DNA from: Clostridiales bacterium
GTDB lineage: Bacteria > Bacillota > Clostridia > Oscillospirales > Oscillospiraceae
Length of the DNA: 64,000 nucleotides
NCBI GenBank assembly: GCA_022785125.1
Contig: JALFRA010000020.1
Coordinates: 1 to 64,000 of the forward strand
Direction: 5' to 3'
A program made the translations under genes and the position numbers. Position 1 is the stretch's first letter; each line of letters opens with the position of its first letter. This document shows, piece by piece, positions 24,118 to 33,572 of the stretch. Under the pieces are notes generated by a model. It saw only the letters and a program-made list of their open reading frames with translations. It was not told where the DNA came from and did no database searches.

Positions 24118-26550
24118 TTGGCAAAATCCTCCGGAGCACGCACTAAAGTCACAGTCAAAACCTCGGCCCGTATGTCCAAAAAGGGTCCTCTCAGCCCTGA
24201 GACCCTGCGGAAACTGGACGCCTGGTGGCGGGCCTCCAACTATCTGGCCGCCGGCCAGCTCTACCTGCGGGACAATCCCCTGCTTCGCGTCCCTCTGAAG
24301 CCGGAGCACCTGAAGCACGCTCCGGTGGGCCACTGGGGCACGGTGCCGGGCCAGAACTTTATCTATACCCACCTCAACCGGGTCATCACCCGGTATGATC
24401 TGAACATGATCTATGTCTGCGGCCCCGGCCACGGCGGCGCCGCCGTACTGGCCCAGACCTATCTGGAGGGCACCTACAGCGAGATCTACCCCAACGTAAG
24501 CCAGGACGAGGAGGGTATGCGCAAGCTGTTCCAGCAGTTTTCCTTCCCCGGCGGCGTGGGCAGCCACTGTGCCCCCGACACTCCCGGCTCCATCAACGAG
24601 GGCGGCGAGCTGGGCTATTCCCTGGCTCACGCCTTCGGCGCCGTCATGGACAACCCGGACCTGATCGCCGCCTGTGTGGTGGGCGACGGCGAGGCGGAGA
24701 CCGCTCCCCTGGCCGCCGCCTGGCACGGCAACAAATTCCTGGACCCGGTGGGAGACGGCGCGGTGCTCCCCATCCTCCATCTCAACGGCTATAAGAACGC
24801 CACCCCCTCTCTCTTTGCCCGCATTTCCGAACAGGAGGTAGAGGATTACTTCAAGGGCTGCGGCTGGACGCCCCGCTTTGTGGAGGGAGACGACCCGGCC
24901 CAGATGCACCAGAAGATGGCGGCCGCCCTGGACTGGGCGGTGCGCGAGATCCAGCGCATCCAGGAGAGCGCCCGCTCCTTTGGGGAGACCGAGCGTCCCC
25001 GGTGGCCCATGGTGGTATTCCGCTCCCCCAAGGGCTGGACCTGCCCCAAGGAGGTGGACGGGACCACCCTGGAGGGCACCAGCCGGGTCCATCAGCTGCC
25101 CCTGGCGGTGGATGACGCGCACCCGGCGCAGCTGCCCCTGCTGGAGGAGTGGCTGCGCGGCTACCGCCCGGAGGAACTCTTTGACGAGGCGGGAGCCCCC
25201 GTCTCCGCTCTGCGCTCCCTGGCGCCCCAGGGAACGCGGCGGATGGGCTCCAACCCCCACGCCAACGGCGGCCTGCTGCTGCGGGATTTGCGCACCCCCG
25301 ACTTCTCCAAATACGCGGTGGCCGTCCCCGCCCCCGGCGAGGCGGAGGCCGAAGACATGGCCGAACTGGGCAAGTACGTCAAGGACGTGCTCAAGCTCAA
25401 CCAGAAGGCCAAAAATTTCCGCATCTTCTCCCCCGATGAGACCATAAGCAACAAGCTCTGGGCCGCCCTGTCCGCCAGCGACCGCCGGTGGAACGCCGAC
25501 CTGCTGCCCTCCGACGACGGGCTGTCCTCCGGCGGGCGCATCCTGGACGGGATGCTGTCCGAGCATATGTGCCAGGGCTGGCTGGAGGGCTACCTGCTCA
25601 CCGGCCGCCATGGTTTCCTCAACAGCTTTGAGGCTTTCATCCGCATCGTAGACTCCATGGTGAGCCAGTATGCCAAGTGGCTCAAGGTGGCCTCTCCCCT
25701 GCCCTGGCGGCAGGATATCGCCTCCCTCAACTATGTGCTGTCCTCCAACGTGTGGCAGCAGGATCAGAACGGCTTTACCCACCAGGACCCCGGTTTCCTG
25801 GATCATGTGGCCAACAAGAAGGCGGACGTGGTGCGGCTCTACCTGCCCCCCGACGCCAACTGCCTGCTGTCCTGCTTTGACCACTGCATCAAAAGCCGCA
25901 ACTATATCAATGTGATGGTGACCTCCAAGCACCCCCGGCCCCAGTGGCTCACCATGGACGAGGCCATTAAGCACTGCACCCACGGCATCGGCATCTGGCA
26001 GTGGGCCTCCAACGACCAGGGGGCCGAGCCCGACGCGGTGCTGGCCTGCTGCGGCGAAACGCCCACGCTGGAGACCCTGGCCGCCGTCACCATCCTGCGG
26101 CGTTATCTGCCTGAGGTGAAGGTGCGGGTGGTCAACGTGGTGGACCTGATGAAGCTCCAGCCCCACACCGAGCACCCCCACGGCCTGACCGATGAGGACT
26201 ACGACGTGCTCTTCACCACCGACAAGCCCATCATCTTTGCCTTCCACGGCTACGCCACCCTGGTCCATGAGCTGACCTACCGGCGGCACAACAAAAACCT
26301 CCACGTCCGTGGCTATAAGGAAGAGGGCGGCCTTACCACCCCCTTCGATATGCGGGTACAGAACAACATCGACCGCTTCGACCTGGTCATCGACACCGTC
26401 AAGCGTCTGCCCCAGCTGGGCAACCGGGGCGCCTTCCTCATCCAGCTGATGAAGGACAAGCTGGTGGAGCACCGGCAGTATATCACCGCCCACGGCCAGG
26501 ATATGCCCGAGATCCGGGACTGGAAATGGAACGGCGGCGCGGGGATCTGA
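24118..26550 (+). CDS. xfp: Xylulose-5-phosphate/fructose-6-phosphate phosphoketolase
   Basis: An 810-residue TPP enzyme cleaving xylulose-5-P (and perhaps fructose-6-P) to acetyl-phosphate. Signature 1 is EGGELGYS, and signature 2 ends [38 protein letters not shown] and [12 protein letters not shown] are also family blocks. The residue after GDGEAET is Ala where Gly is common. The start is TTG at 24118 because GGAAGGAG lies 9 nt upstream, while ATG 24172 has none; the length matches the family. It gives the cell a bifid-shunt style route to acetate and ATP. Confidence 0.93.
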   Translation: MAKSSGARTKVTVKTSARMSKKGPLSPETLRKLDAWWRASNYLAAGQLYLRDNPLLRVPLKPEHLKHAPVGHWGTVPGQNFIYTHLNRVITRYDLNMIYVCGPGHGGAAVLAQTYLEGTYSEIYPNVSQDEEGMRKLFQQFSFPGGVGSHCAPDTPGSINEGGELGYSLAHAFGAVMDNPDLIAACVVGDGEAETAPLAAAWHGNKFLDPVGDGAVLPILHLNGYKNATPSLFARISEQEVEDYFKGCGWTPRFVEGDDPAQMHQKMAAALDWAVREIQRIQESARSFGETERPRWPMVVFRSPKGWTCPKEVDGTTLEGTSRVHQLPLAVDDAHPAQLPLLEEWLRGYRPEELFDEAGAPVSALRSLAPQGTRRMGSNPHANGGLLLRDLRTPDFSKYAVAVPAPGEAEAEDMAELGKYVKDVLKLNQKAKNFRIFSPDETISNKLWAALSASDRRWNADLLPSDDGLSSGGRILDGMLSEHMCQGWLEGYLLTGRHGFLNSFEAFIRIVDSMVSQYAKWLKVASPLPWRQDIASLNYVLSSNVWQQDQNGFTHQDPGFLDHVANKKADVVRLYLPPDANCLLSCFDHCIKSRNYINVMVTSKHPRPQWLTMDEAIKHCTHGIGIWQWASNDQGAEPDAVLACCGETPTLETLAAVTILRRYLPEVKVRVVNVVDLMKLQPHTEHPHGLTDEDYDVLFTTDKPIIFAFHGYATLVHELTYRRHNKNLHVRGYKEEGGLTTPFDMRVQNNIDRFDLVIDTVKRLPQLGNRGAFLIQLMKDKLVEHRQYITAHGQDMPEIRDWKWNGGAGI

Positions 26551-26618
26551 TCTGCCTTGCCAAAGGGCCCGTTCTGTGCTAACCTTATAGAAATCGTATG
26601 GATGGGAAGGAATCTGTT

Positions 26619-27002
26619 ATGAATATCTATGAATCCTCCGAAAACTATCTGGAAGCCATCCTCAGTCTCCGCCAGCGGCACGGCACGGTCCGCTCCATCG
26701 ACATCGCCAATGAGCTCCACTTCTCCAAACCCAGCGTCAGCGTGGCTATGAAGAAACTGCGGGAGAGCGGCTATATCGAGATGGACAAGGATGGACTCAT
26801 CTCCCTCCTCCCCGCCGGAGAAGAGATCGCCAGACGTATCTATGAGCGTCATCAGCTGCTCACCCAGTTTTTTACCTTCCTGGGCGTCAGCCCTGAGGTG
26901 GCCGCCGCCGACGCCTGCAAGATCGAGCACGACCTCAGCGAGGAGACCTTTCAGAAGATCAAGGAGCACGCCATGGGCAAGGGCGGGTCCTCCCAGCCCT
27001 GA
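26619..27002 (+). CDS. DtxR/IdeR-type iron-dependent transcriptional regulator
   Basis: A 127-residue metalloregulator with a winged helix (residues 5-62, recognition helix SKPSVSVAMKKLRESG) and a dimerisation domain with metal ligands, but without the C-terminal SH3 domain. Cys100-x2-Glu103-His104 in ACKIEHDLS matches the ACRWEH core of DtxR and not the Glu-x2-Glu-His of MntR, and His78 is also present. That favours iron over manganese. AAGGA lies 7 nt before the ATG at 26619. A terminator follows directly. The GTTAG-N6-CTAAC boxes at 11059-11110 are candidate targets. Confidence 0.85.
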   Translation: MNIYESSENYLEAILSLRQRHGTVRSIDIANELHFSKPSVSVAMKKLRESGYIEMDKDGLISLLPAGEEIARRIYERHQLLTQFFTFLGVSPEVAAADACKIEHDLSEETFQKIKEHAMGKGGSSQP

Positions 27003-27019
27003 GCCCCCTGTTGCCGCGA

Positions 27020-27047
27020 AAAATGGCCGCCAATGGCGGCCATTTTT
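27020..27047 (+). terminator. Terminator after dtxR-type gene
   Basis: AAATGGCCGCC-AAT-GGCGGCCATTT is followed by TTT, 18 bp past the stop codon. Confidence 0.85.
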
Positions 27048-27083
27048 TGTGGGAATCTGTCATCTGCCACAGGAGAAACCAGT

Positions 27084-29201
27084 ATGACTTTCGCTCAATT
27101 CACAAAGACCTACGGCCTGTGCCTGGACAAACAGCAGGAGGCCGCCGTCCAGGCCGTGGACGGGCCGGTGCTGCTGCTGGCGGTGCCGGGCAGCGGCAAG
27201 ACCACCGTGCTGGTCAGCCGCATCGGCTATCTGGTGCTGGGCCTGGGGGTGGACCCCCGGCGCATCCTCACCATGACCTACACGGTCTCCGCCGCCCGGG
27301 ATATGCGCCAGCGCTTTGCCGCCTTCTTTGGCCCGGAGCTGGCGGAACGGTTGTCCTTCCGCACCATCAACGGGGTGTGTTCTTCCATCATCCGCCGGTG
27401 TGAGCAGCTGGTGGACCAGAAGGCCTTCGACCTGCTGGACGACACCGGGCGGCAGGCCGCCCTCATCGGGGAGATCTGCCGCAATCTCACCCGGGAATAC
27501 GCCCTGGAGACCACCATCAAGGCCATCCAGACCGCCATCACCTATGTCAAAAACCATCTCCCCGGTCAGGCCGATCTAAACGGTGTGGAGGTGGAGGGGG
27601 TGGATTTTCCCGCCGTCTACCAGGCCTACAACCAGGCCCTGCGGCAGCGGCGGCTCATGGACTACGACGACCAGCTGGGCTACGCGTATCAAATTCTGCG
27701 GCGCTACCCCACCATTCTCCAGGAGTGGCGGAACCGCTACCCCTACCTGTGCGTGGACGAGGCCCAGGACACCTCCCAGATCCAGCACGCCATCATCCGC
27801 CTGCTGGCGGGGGATCAGGTCCAGCTCTTCATGGTGGGCGACGAGGACCAGAGCATCTACGGCTTCCGGGCCGCCTGTCCCCATGCCCTCCACTCCTTTG
27901 AGAGCACCTATCCCGGCGCTCAGGTGCTGCTGCTGGAGCAGAACTACCGCTCCACCCGCCAGATCGTGGCAGCGGCGGATAAATTCATCCGGCTCAACAC
28001 CCAGCGCCGCCCCAAGACCATGCACGCCGCCGGGGGCGACGGCCCCGCCATTCGGCAGGTGGAGGTATACGACCGGCAGCGCCAGTATCAGTATCTGGCC
28101 AAGGTGGCGGAACACTGCGACCAGGAGACAGCGGTGCTCTACCGGGACAATGACAGCGCCCTCCCCCTCATGGACCTGCTGGAGCGCTCCGGCACCCCCT
28201 ACCGCTGCCGCCAGGTGGACAGCGGCTTTTTCACCCACCGGGTGGTGCGGGATGTGACCAATATCATCCGGCTGGCTCAGAACCCCTGGAACAGGGACCT
28301 GTTCCTGGACCTGTACTACAAATTGGGGGCAGGCATCAGCCGGGCCGCCGCCCAGGAGGCGGCCAACCAGTGCTCCCCCACCGGGGAGACCCTGCTGGAG
28401 TATCTGGCGGGCTGCTCTACCCTCTCTCCCTGGAGCCGCAAGCAGTGTAAAGCTCTTCAGACTCACATGAATAACCTGCTGGAGGAGCGGGCGGACAAGG
28501 CGGTATACCGTATCGTCCACTTCATGGGCTACGGGGCCTGGCTGGAGGAGCGGGGGGCGGACAACAGCAAGCTGGCCATTCTGGAGGCTCTGGGGGCCAA
28601 CGAGCCCACCCCCGCCGGTCTGCTCAACCGGCTGGAGGAGCTGGAGGAGGTGGTGCACCGGGGCTCGGCCCACCCGGACTGCCCCTTCATCCTGTCCACC
28701 ATCCACTCCAGCAAGGGTCTGGAGTACGACCGGGTGATTTTGATGGACGTGGCCGACGGCCTGCTGCCCAAGCTGCCCCCCACCCCCAAGGAGGACGAGA
28801 CCGAGGAGGAGGTCAACCAGCGGGAGGAGGAACGGCGGCTCTTCTATGTGGGCATGACCCGTGCCCGCCGGGAGCTGTGGGTCATGACCTTCCGCCGTCC
28901 CGAGCTGGCCTCCACCTTTTCTTCCTTCCTTTTCCCGCAAAAAGGCCCTCAAAAGAAGAAGGCCCCCGTCCGCAAAAGCCCTGATCCGGCGGTCCTGTCC
29001 GCCCGGCTCACCGCCGCCGCCAAGGACTACATCCCCGGCACACGGGTGCGCCACGCCCGCTACGGCTTCGGCCTGCTTACCACCCGGGACGGGGACCGGA
29101 TCACCGTCCGCTTTGACGACGGCACGGTAAAGCCCTTCTCCCTGCCTACCGCCCTGGGCATGGGCCAGTTTTCTCTGGAGGGCCACCGGCTGCCGGGGTG
29201 A
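27084..29201 (+). CDS. UvrD/PcrA-like superfamily 1 DNA helicase
   Basis: A 705-residue SF1A helicase translocating 3'-5' on DNA. Motif I is AVPGSGKTT (near 33-41), motif II is CVDEAQDTSQIQ, motif III is VGDEDQSIYGFRAA, motif IV is LEQNYRSTRQI, motif V is TIHSSKGLEYDRVIL, and motif VI is FYVGMTRARRELW. A C-terminal PcrA-like Tudor fold is suggested by PGTRVRHARYGFG. It is shorter than many PcrA proteins, and its exact repair role is unknown. AGGAG lies about 9 nt before the ATG at 27084. Confidence 0.9.
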   Translation: MTFAQFTKTYGLCLDKQQEAAVQAVDGPVLLLAVPGSGKTTVLVSRIGYLVLGLGVDPRRILTMTYTVSAARDMRQRFAAFFGPELAERLSFRTINGVCSSIIRRCEQLVDQKAFDLLDDTGRQAALIGEICRNLTREYALETTIKAIQTAITYVKNHLPGQADLNGVEVEGVDFPAVYQAYNQALRQRRLMDYDDQLGYAYQILRRYPTILQEWRNRYPYLCVDEAQDTSQIQHAIIRLLAGDQVQLFMVGDEDQSIYGFRAACPHALHSFESTYPGAQVLLLEQNYRSTRQIVAAADKFIRLNTQRRPKTMHAAGGDGPAIRQVEVYDRQRQYQYLAKVAEHCDQETAVLYRDNDSALPLMDLLERSGTPYRCRQVDSGFFTHRVVRDVTNIIRLAQNPWNRDLFLDLYYKLGAGISRAAAQEAANQCSPTGETLLEYLAGCSTLSPWSRKQCKALQTHMNNLLEERADKAVYRIVHFMGYGAWLEERGADNSKLAILEALGANEPTPAGLLNRLEELEEVVHRGSAHPDCPFILSTIHSSKGLEYDRVILMDVADGLLPKLPPTPKEDETEEEVNQREEERRLFYVGMTRARRELWVMTFRRPELASTFSSFLFPQKGPQKKKAPVRKSPDPAVLSARLTAAAKDYIPGTRVRHARYGFGLLTTRDGDRITVRFDDGTVKPFSLPTALGMGQFSLEGHRLPG

Positions 29202-29266
29202 GGAGACGCAACTGAAACGAACCATTTCTGTCACCTCCAGTTGGTGGTAATCCCGCCCGGCCGTGC

Positions 29267-29272
29267 TATCAT
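29267..29272 (+). promoter_or_regulatory. Extended -10 element before HTH-AbrB gene
   Basis: TGCTATCAT gives an extended -10 (TATCAT at 29267-29272) 25 bp before the start. No good -35 is visible, so the promoter may be weak or activator dependent. Confidence 0.4.
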
Positions 29273-29296
29273 AGAGGGCAAGGAGGTGTGAAAAAT

Positions 29297-29767
29297 ATGA
29301 AAAAACAAACCAGCTGCCTGGCCCGCAACCTCAGTGTTCTACGGCAGCTGCACAAGTTTTCCCAGGAGGAGGTGGCCGAGACCATCGGGGTATCCCGGCA
29401 GGCTGTGGCCAAGTGGGAGAGCGGAGAAAGCGCCCCGGACATCGCCAACTGCGACGCCCTGGCCCAGCTCTATCAAGTCTCCCTGGACGATCTGATCCAC
29501 TACGACGACCGCAAGACCTCCATGTCCATCCCGCCCAGGGGGAAGCATATGTTCGGAGCGGTAAAGGTGGGCGAGCGGGGGCAAATCGTCCTGCCCAAGC
29601 GGGCCAGAGAGGTGTTTCACATCCAGCCCGGCGACATCATTGTGGTGCTGGGGGATGAAAACCCGGAGATGGCGGGCATCGCCCTGGTCAAGGGAGAGAC
29701 CATCCTCCAGAGCACGGACCTGCTGCGCCGGGCTTTGCGGGCGGCGGACGAGGAGGATGCGCCATGA
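29297..29767 (+). CDS. HTH (Xre-type) regulator with C-terminal SpoVT/AbrB-like domain
   Basis: A 156-residue protein. Residues 8-65 form a Cro/CI-type helix-turn-helix (LRQLHKFSQEEVAETIGVSR, then AVAKWESGESAPD). Residues 80-125 (FGAVKVGERGQIVLPKRARE, then VFHIQPGDIIVVLGDE) match the swapped-hairpin AbrB fold. Both halves can bind DNA. Its stop overlaps the ABC ATPase start by ATGA, so it is co-translated with the transporter it probably controls. The ATG at 29297 has AGGAGG 10 nt upstream; GTG 29288 is too close. Confidence 0.87.
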   Translation: MKKQTSCLARNLSVLRQLHKFSQEEVAETIGVSRQAVAKWESGESAPDIANCDALAQLYQVSLDDLIHYDDRKTSMSIPPRGKHMFGAVKVGERGQIVLPKRAREVFHIQPGDIIVVLGDENPEMAGIALVKGETILQSTDLLRRALRAADEEDAP

Positions 29768-30522
29768 ATGAGCTGCTCTCCGTCCGTGGACTGACCAAGC
29801 GCTACCCCGGCTTTATTTTGGATCATGTGTCCTTTTCGGTGGCGCCCGGCCGGATCATGGGCCTGATCGGCAAAAACGGCGCGGGCAAGAGCACCACCCT
29901 CAAGTCCATCCTGAATCTCATCCCCACCGACGGCGGCAGCGTTACCCTGCTGGACCAGGATGTCCGGGAGCGGGAGCTTGCCTGCAAAGCTCAGGTGGGG
30001 GTGGTATTCGGCGGACTGGACTATTACCCGCTCAAACGGCTGTCTGCCATCACCCGGGCCACCCGGCGGTTCTACCCCCAGTGGGATCAGGACCGCTATG
30101 AGACCTGCCTGCGCCGGTTCGGCCTGGAGGAGGAAAAGCCCTTCAAGACGCTCTCCAACGGCATGAAGGTCAAATATCTGCTGGCCCTGGCTCTCTCCCA
30201 CCACGCCAGGCTGCTTCTGCTGGATGAACCCACCTCCGGCCTGGACCCGGTATCCCGGGATGAGATGCTCCATCTCTTCACCCGCATCGTCTCCAACGGC
30301 AGCTGCTCCATCCTCTTCTCCACCCATATCACCTCCGATCTGGACCGCTGCGCCCATGACATCACCTACCTCCACAACGGACGGGTGCTGGCCAGTGCCC
30401 CAAAGGACGCCTTCCGGCGGGCCTTTGATCACCTGAGGACCCCGGGGGAACAGGCCCCCCTTACCCTGGAGGAGATCATGCTGCGCACGGAAAGGAGGGA
30501 TTGGGATGAAGCTGCTCTGTAA
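29764..30522 (+). CDS. ABC transporter ATP-binding protein (YtrB/BcrA-like)
   Basis: A 252-residue ABC ATPase. Walker A is GKNGAGKST (36-44), the signature is degenerate (TLSNGMKVKY in place of LSGGQ) as in YtrB and YxlF types, Walker B is LLLLDEPTSGLDP, and the switch His is in FSTHITSDLD. Such pairs export peptides or respond to envelope stress. It overlaps both its upstream regulator and its downstream permease gene. Confidence 0.9.
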   Translation: MNELLSVRGLTKRYPGFILDHVSFSVAPGRIMGLIGKNGAGKSTTLKSILNLIPTDGGSVTLLDQDVRERELACKAQVGVVFGGLDYYPLKRLSAITRATRRFYPQWDQDRYETCLRRFGLEEEKPFKTLSNGMKVKYLLALALSHHARLLLLDEPTSGLDPVSRDEMLHLFTRIVSNGSCSILFSTHITSDLDRCAHDITYLHNGRVLASAPKDAFRRAFDHLRTPGEQAPLTLEEIMLRTERRDWDEAAL

Positions 30523-31144
30523 GGAGATCACCCTGGCCGCCCACCCGACCTTATTCCTGTTTGTCCTGCTGGGGGCGCTGGTGCTGGTCCCCGCCTACCC
30601 CTACAGTATGGTCTTTTTCTTCGGCTGCCTGGGTCCCTACTTCACCTGCACCTACGCCCGGGAAACCAACGACCTGTGGTACACCGCTCTGCTGCCGGTG
30701 ACCAAGGCTCAGGTGGCAGTGGGAAAGCTGACCCTGACGGCCGCCGCCCAGCTGAGCCAGCTGGCGCTCACCCTGCCCTGGGCCCTGCTGCGCCCCGCCC
30801 TGGGCGCGGCCAACAATCCGGTGGGGCTGGACCCCACCGCCGCCTGGTTCGGCTTCGGCCTGATGGCCTATGCCGCCTTCGACCTGGTGTTCTTCCCGGT
30901 CTGGTTTGGCTCCGGCTTCCGGACAGGCCGGGCCTTTCTGCTTGCCCTCCCACCTCTGCTGGGGGTCATGGGGGCGGCGGAGCTGTCCTTCCGGCTGCCC
31001 GGCCTGGCCTTTCTGGACAGCAGCGCCCCTCCCGACCTGCTCCGGCAGCTGCCCGTGACTGCCCTGGGGGCCCTCCTTTTTGCCGCCGCCCTCGCCCTGG
31101 CCCGGCGGCTGTCCATCCGGCGCTTCGGGCGGGTGGATCTGTAG
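30506..31144 (+). CDS. ABC-2 type membrane permease
   Basis: A 212-residue protein with six predicted helices (near 12-30, 34-48, 72-90, 108-130, 142-160 and 178-196), beginning with the short amphipathic start MKLLCKEITLAAHPTLFLF seen in these permeases. It overlaps the ATPase gene by 17 bp and completes a three-gene regulator-ATPase-permease operon. The substrate is unknown. A terminator follows. Confidence 0.82.
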   Translation: MKLLCKEITLAAHPTLFLFVLLGALVLVPAYPYSMVFFFGCLGPYFTCTYARETNDLWYTALLPVTKAQVAVGKLTLTAAAQLSQLALTLPWALLRPALGAANNPVGLDPTAAWFGFGLMAYAAFDLVFFPVWFGSGFRTGRAFLLALPPLLGVMGAAELSFRLPGLAFLDSSAPPDLLRQLPVTALGALLFAAALALARRLSIRRFGRVDL

Positions 31145-31198
31145 CTCCGGCAAAATGTCCCTTGGATGTGGGAAAAAGCCGGACCTGAATTTTCCACA

Positions 31199-31231
31199 AA
31201 AAACGCCTGTGACTTGGTCACAGGCGTTTTC
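31199..31231. terminator. Bidirectional terminator between ABC operon and SpoU methyltransferase gene
   Basis: AAAACGCCTGTGAC-TTG-GTCACAGGCGTTTT is a perfect 14-bp stem with T runs on both strands. It serves converging genes. Confidence 0.88.
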
Positions 31232-31236
31232 GCTTC

Positions 31237-32064
31237 TTACCGCCCCCGCAGCTCCCAGAAAGCCACGGCGCTGGCCGCCGCCACGTTGAGGGAGTCCACT
31301 CCGTGGGACATGGGGATACACACGGTGTAGTCGCAGGCGGCGATGGTGTGGTCGGACAGGCCGTCCCCCTCGGTGCCCAGCACAATGGCCAGCTTGTCCT
31401 CCCCCCGCAGCCGTGGGTCTTCGATGCTGATGGCGGTATCGCTGAGGGCCATGGCCACCGTCTTGAAGCCCAGGGCGTTGAGACGGCTCAGCCCCGGCTG
31501 GGGCCACTGGGAGGGGTCGTCCCCGATGCGGGTCCAGGGGATCTGAAACACGGTACCCATGCTCACCCGGGCCGCCCGGCGGTACAGGGGGTCGCAGCAG
31601 GTGGGGGTGACCAGCACCGCGTCCATATGGAGGGCGGCGGCGGAGCGGAAGATGGCTCCCACGTTGGTGGAGTCCACGATGCCCTCCAGCACCGCCACCC
31701 GGCGGGCGTTGGCGCACAGCTCCTCCACCGTGGGCAGCACCGGCCGCCGCATGGCGCACAGCACGCCCCGGGTCACCTCATAGCCGGTGAGGCCCTCCAG
31801 CACCTCCCGGTCGGCGGTGTAGAGGGGCAGGTCACCGCAGCGGGCCACCACCTCCTTGGCGGGGCCGTCGATCTTCTTGCGCTCCATCAGCAGGGACAGG
31901 GGCTCATATCCGGCATCCAGGGCCCGCAGGATCACCTTGGGGCTCTCGGCAATGAAGATGCCCTTCTCCGGCTCCAGCCGGTTGCGCAGCTGGGCCTCGG
32001 TGAGCCGGGCGTAGCAGTCCAGCTGGGGATCGGAATAATCGGTGATCTCAATGATGTTGGCCAT
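31237..32064 (-). CDS. TrmH/SpoU family RNA 2'-O-methyltransferase
   Basis: A 275-residue SPOUT enzyme. An N-terminal substrate-binding domain (1-105, with GIFIAESPKVILRALDAG) precedes the knotted catalytic domain: motif 1 LEGIVDSTNVGAIFRSAAAL, motif 2 AIVLGTEGDGLS, motif 3 CIPMSHGVDSLNVAAASAV. It methylates a ribose in rRNA or tRNA with SAM; the target site is not readable from sequence. It converges on the ABC operon and has AGGAG about 10 nt before its ATG. Confidence 0.9.
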   Translation of the reverse strand: MANIIEITDYSDPQLDCYARLTEAQLRNRLEPEKGIFIAESPKVILRALDAGYEPLSLLMERKKIDGPAKEVVARCGDLPLYTADREVLEGLTGYEVTRGVLCAMRRPVLPTVEELCANARRVAVLEGIVDSTNVGAIFRSAAALHMDAVLVTPTCCDPLYRRAARVSMGTVFQIPWTRIGDDPSQWPQPGLSRLNALGFKTVAMALSDTAISIEDPRLRGEDKLAIVLGTEGDGLSDHTIAACDYTVCIPMSHGVDSLNVAAASAVAFWELRGR

Positions 32065-32145
32065 GTCTTTTCTTCTCCTGCTTTCTCTTCGTCCTTCGTT
32101 CAGAAGGTCGTTCTCTCTTGTTGTTCCCTTAGGTTGTTAGGGGAC

Positions 32146-32220
32146 GCTTTTCCGACCGGGTCCTAGCCGGTTTTCCGACCGGGTCGCGGTCGCTTTTCCG
32201 GCCGGGTCCAGGTCGGTTTT
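32146..32220 (+). repeat. Imperfect tandem repeat, about three 22-24 bp units
   Basis: Units of the form GCTTTTCCGACCGGGTC plus a variable tail run at 32146-32169, 32170-32191 and 32192-32215, with a partial fourth. The array fills the gap between the SpoU methyltransferase and macrodomain genes and abuts the macrodomain stop codon. Confidence 0.7.
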
Positions 32221-32726
32221 CAGCCCTGGTCCAGACGGGCCAGCACCTGCTGCCCCAGCCGGAAGGTGGGGGAATCATAGGCCACCAGACAGACCGTCAT
32301 GTCCGCCCCGGCGAACTTGCGGATGCTGGTGATGGCCACCTCCAGGGCCTCCTCCTTGGGATAGCCGTACACCCCGGCGGAGATAAGGGGGAAGGCCACC
32401 GTGGCGCATCCGTGTTTCTGGGCCAGGGCCAGGCTGTTGCGGTAGCAGCTGACCAGGGCTTCCCGCTCGCCGTGGCTGCCGCCGTGCCATACGGGGCCCA
32501 CGGTGTGGATCACATATTTGCTGGGCAGATTGTAGCTCCCCGTGATTTTGGCCTCCCCGGTGGGGCAGCCGCCCAAGGTGCGGCACTCGGCCAGCAGCTC
32601 CGGCCCCGCCGCCCGGTGGATGCAGCCGTCCACACCCCCGCCGCCCAGCAGGGTGCTGTTGGCGGCGTTGGCAATAGCGTCCACCCTCAGGGTAGTAATA
32701 TCCCCCTGCACCAGTTTCAGCTTCAT
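32220..32726 (-). CDS. Macrodomain protein, O-acetyl-ADP-ribose deacetylase-like
   Basis: A 168-residue single macrodomain. [20 protein letters not shown] carries the adenine-binding Asp and the Asn pair, [14 protein letters not shown] is the catalytic loop with Asn/Asp contacts, and [11 protein letters not shown] binds the phosphates. Relatives (YmdB, MacroD type) hydrolyse O-acetyl-ADP-ribose or remove ADP-ribose from proteins. GGAGGAAGG precedes the ATG. No ADP-ribosyltransferase is visible nearby. Confidence 0.9.
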   Translation of the reverse strand: MKLKLVQGDITTLRVDAIANAANSTLLGGGGVDGCIHRAAGPELLAECRTLGGCPTGEAKITGSYNLPSKYVIHTVGPVWHGGSHGEREALVSCYRNSLALAQKHGCATVAFPLISAGVYGYPKEEALEVAITSIRKFAGADMTVCLVAYDSPTFRLGQQVLARLDQG

Positions 32727-33009
32727 AGTCCTTCCTCCCCATAATCTCGCTTTGTCCTTCGGTCATTATACCGCAGCCGCCCGTCCGAGGCAACGCACAT
32801 TCCAGGATCTCCAGGCCGACGCTTTCTCCTGCCAGCGGACACCCCAACCACGCCTCCTCCTACCGGCGGCTACCGTGCCAATGGCGACGCCGGTGATCTG
32901 GTGTACGCCCCTCTTTCAAAAAGCGCACATCCCTGTTTGTCAACTGATCAACACCGCAGAAAAGCCGGATGGCAACGCCATCCGGCTTTTTCTTCCTCTG
33001 ATGACGGTA
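32727..33009. other. Noncoding spacer of 283 bp
   Basis: No frame with a ribosome site is visible. The only clear signal is the hairpin at 32959-32992 (AAAAGCCGGATGGC-AAC-GCCATCCGGCTTTTT), an intrinsic terminator for the minus-strand zinc-ribbon gene. Confidence 0.6.
32959..32992 (-). terminator. Terminator of zinc-ribbon gene
   Basis: A perfect 14-bp stem with a 3-nt loop and T runs on both strands, about 18 bp past the zinc-ribbon stop. Confidence 0.85.
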
Positions 33010-33462
33010 TTACTCCAGCCGGGTACCGCAGGCGGCGCAGAACAGGCTGTCCCCGTCCGCCGGACTGCCGCACTTGGGACAAGTCCGGCCGCCCTGCGCG
33101 GCGGAAGGCTCCATCTTGGCTCCGCAGCCCCCGCAGAAAGCGGAATCAGGGCCTACCTCCGCCCCGCACTCCGGACACAGCCGGATCCCTTTGATCTGGC
33201 GGATCTGCGCCTGATACTGGGCGATCTGGGCATAGGCGGCCCGGACTCCCTCGATCTGAGCGGCATACGCATAGTCCGGGTCGTTCTGATGCCGGTCGTA
33301 GCAGGCCTGTCCCAGCTCCCGCAGCAATGCGTCCGCTTTTCGCTCCTGCTCAGCAATGGCTCCGTTGAGCCGGGTCACCTCCGTAAAGTTCTTGGTGTGC
33401 TTGGCCACGCCCTGCCCCGCGTCGGACAGCCGCTTGCCGATCCCATCCAAAAACTGAGACAT
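33010..33462 (-). CDS. Double zinc-ribbon protein with coiled coil
   Basis: A 150-residue soluble protein. Residues 1-90 are helical and partly coiled coil (HTKNFTEVTRLNGAIAEQER). Two four-cysteine zinc ribbons follow: LCPECG...FCGGCG and TCPKCG...FCAACG, the DZANK-like arrangement. The start at 33462 has GGAG 7 nt upstream; longer frames lack a suitable site. These proteins are common in Clostridia and may scaffold membrane or division complexes, but no specific role can be assigned. Confidence 0.8.
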   Translation of the reverse strand: MSQFLDGIGKRLSDAGQGVAKHTKNFTEVTRLNGAIAEQERKADALLRELGQACYDRHQNDPDYAYAAQIEGVRAAYAQIAQYQAQIRQIKGIRLCPECGAEVGPDSAFCGGCGAKMEPSAAQGGRTCPKCGSPADGDSLFCAACGTRLE

Positions 33463-33572
33463 ATTCATGCTCCTTTCGCCTGCGCCCCAAAGGGGACCTC
33501 GGGTTTGATTTCTCTCACAATATAACATAGCCGTCCCTGTTTTTCAACCGGAGCAAACCATCTGGTTCCCCC

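Noticed and set aside
24085-26493. Very long open frame antisense to the phosphoketolase gene (about 800 codons)
   Set aside because: It is a shadow of a GC-rich gene in the opposite frame: low-complexity Gly/Val/His/Leu composition, no domain, no ribosome site, and the sense strand encodes a complete phosphoketolase.
32146-32220. Tandem repeats considered as a CRISPR array
   Set aside because: Units are contiguous with no unique spacers and only 22-24 bp in all; no cas genes are present.
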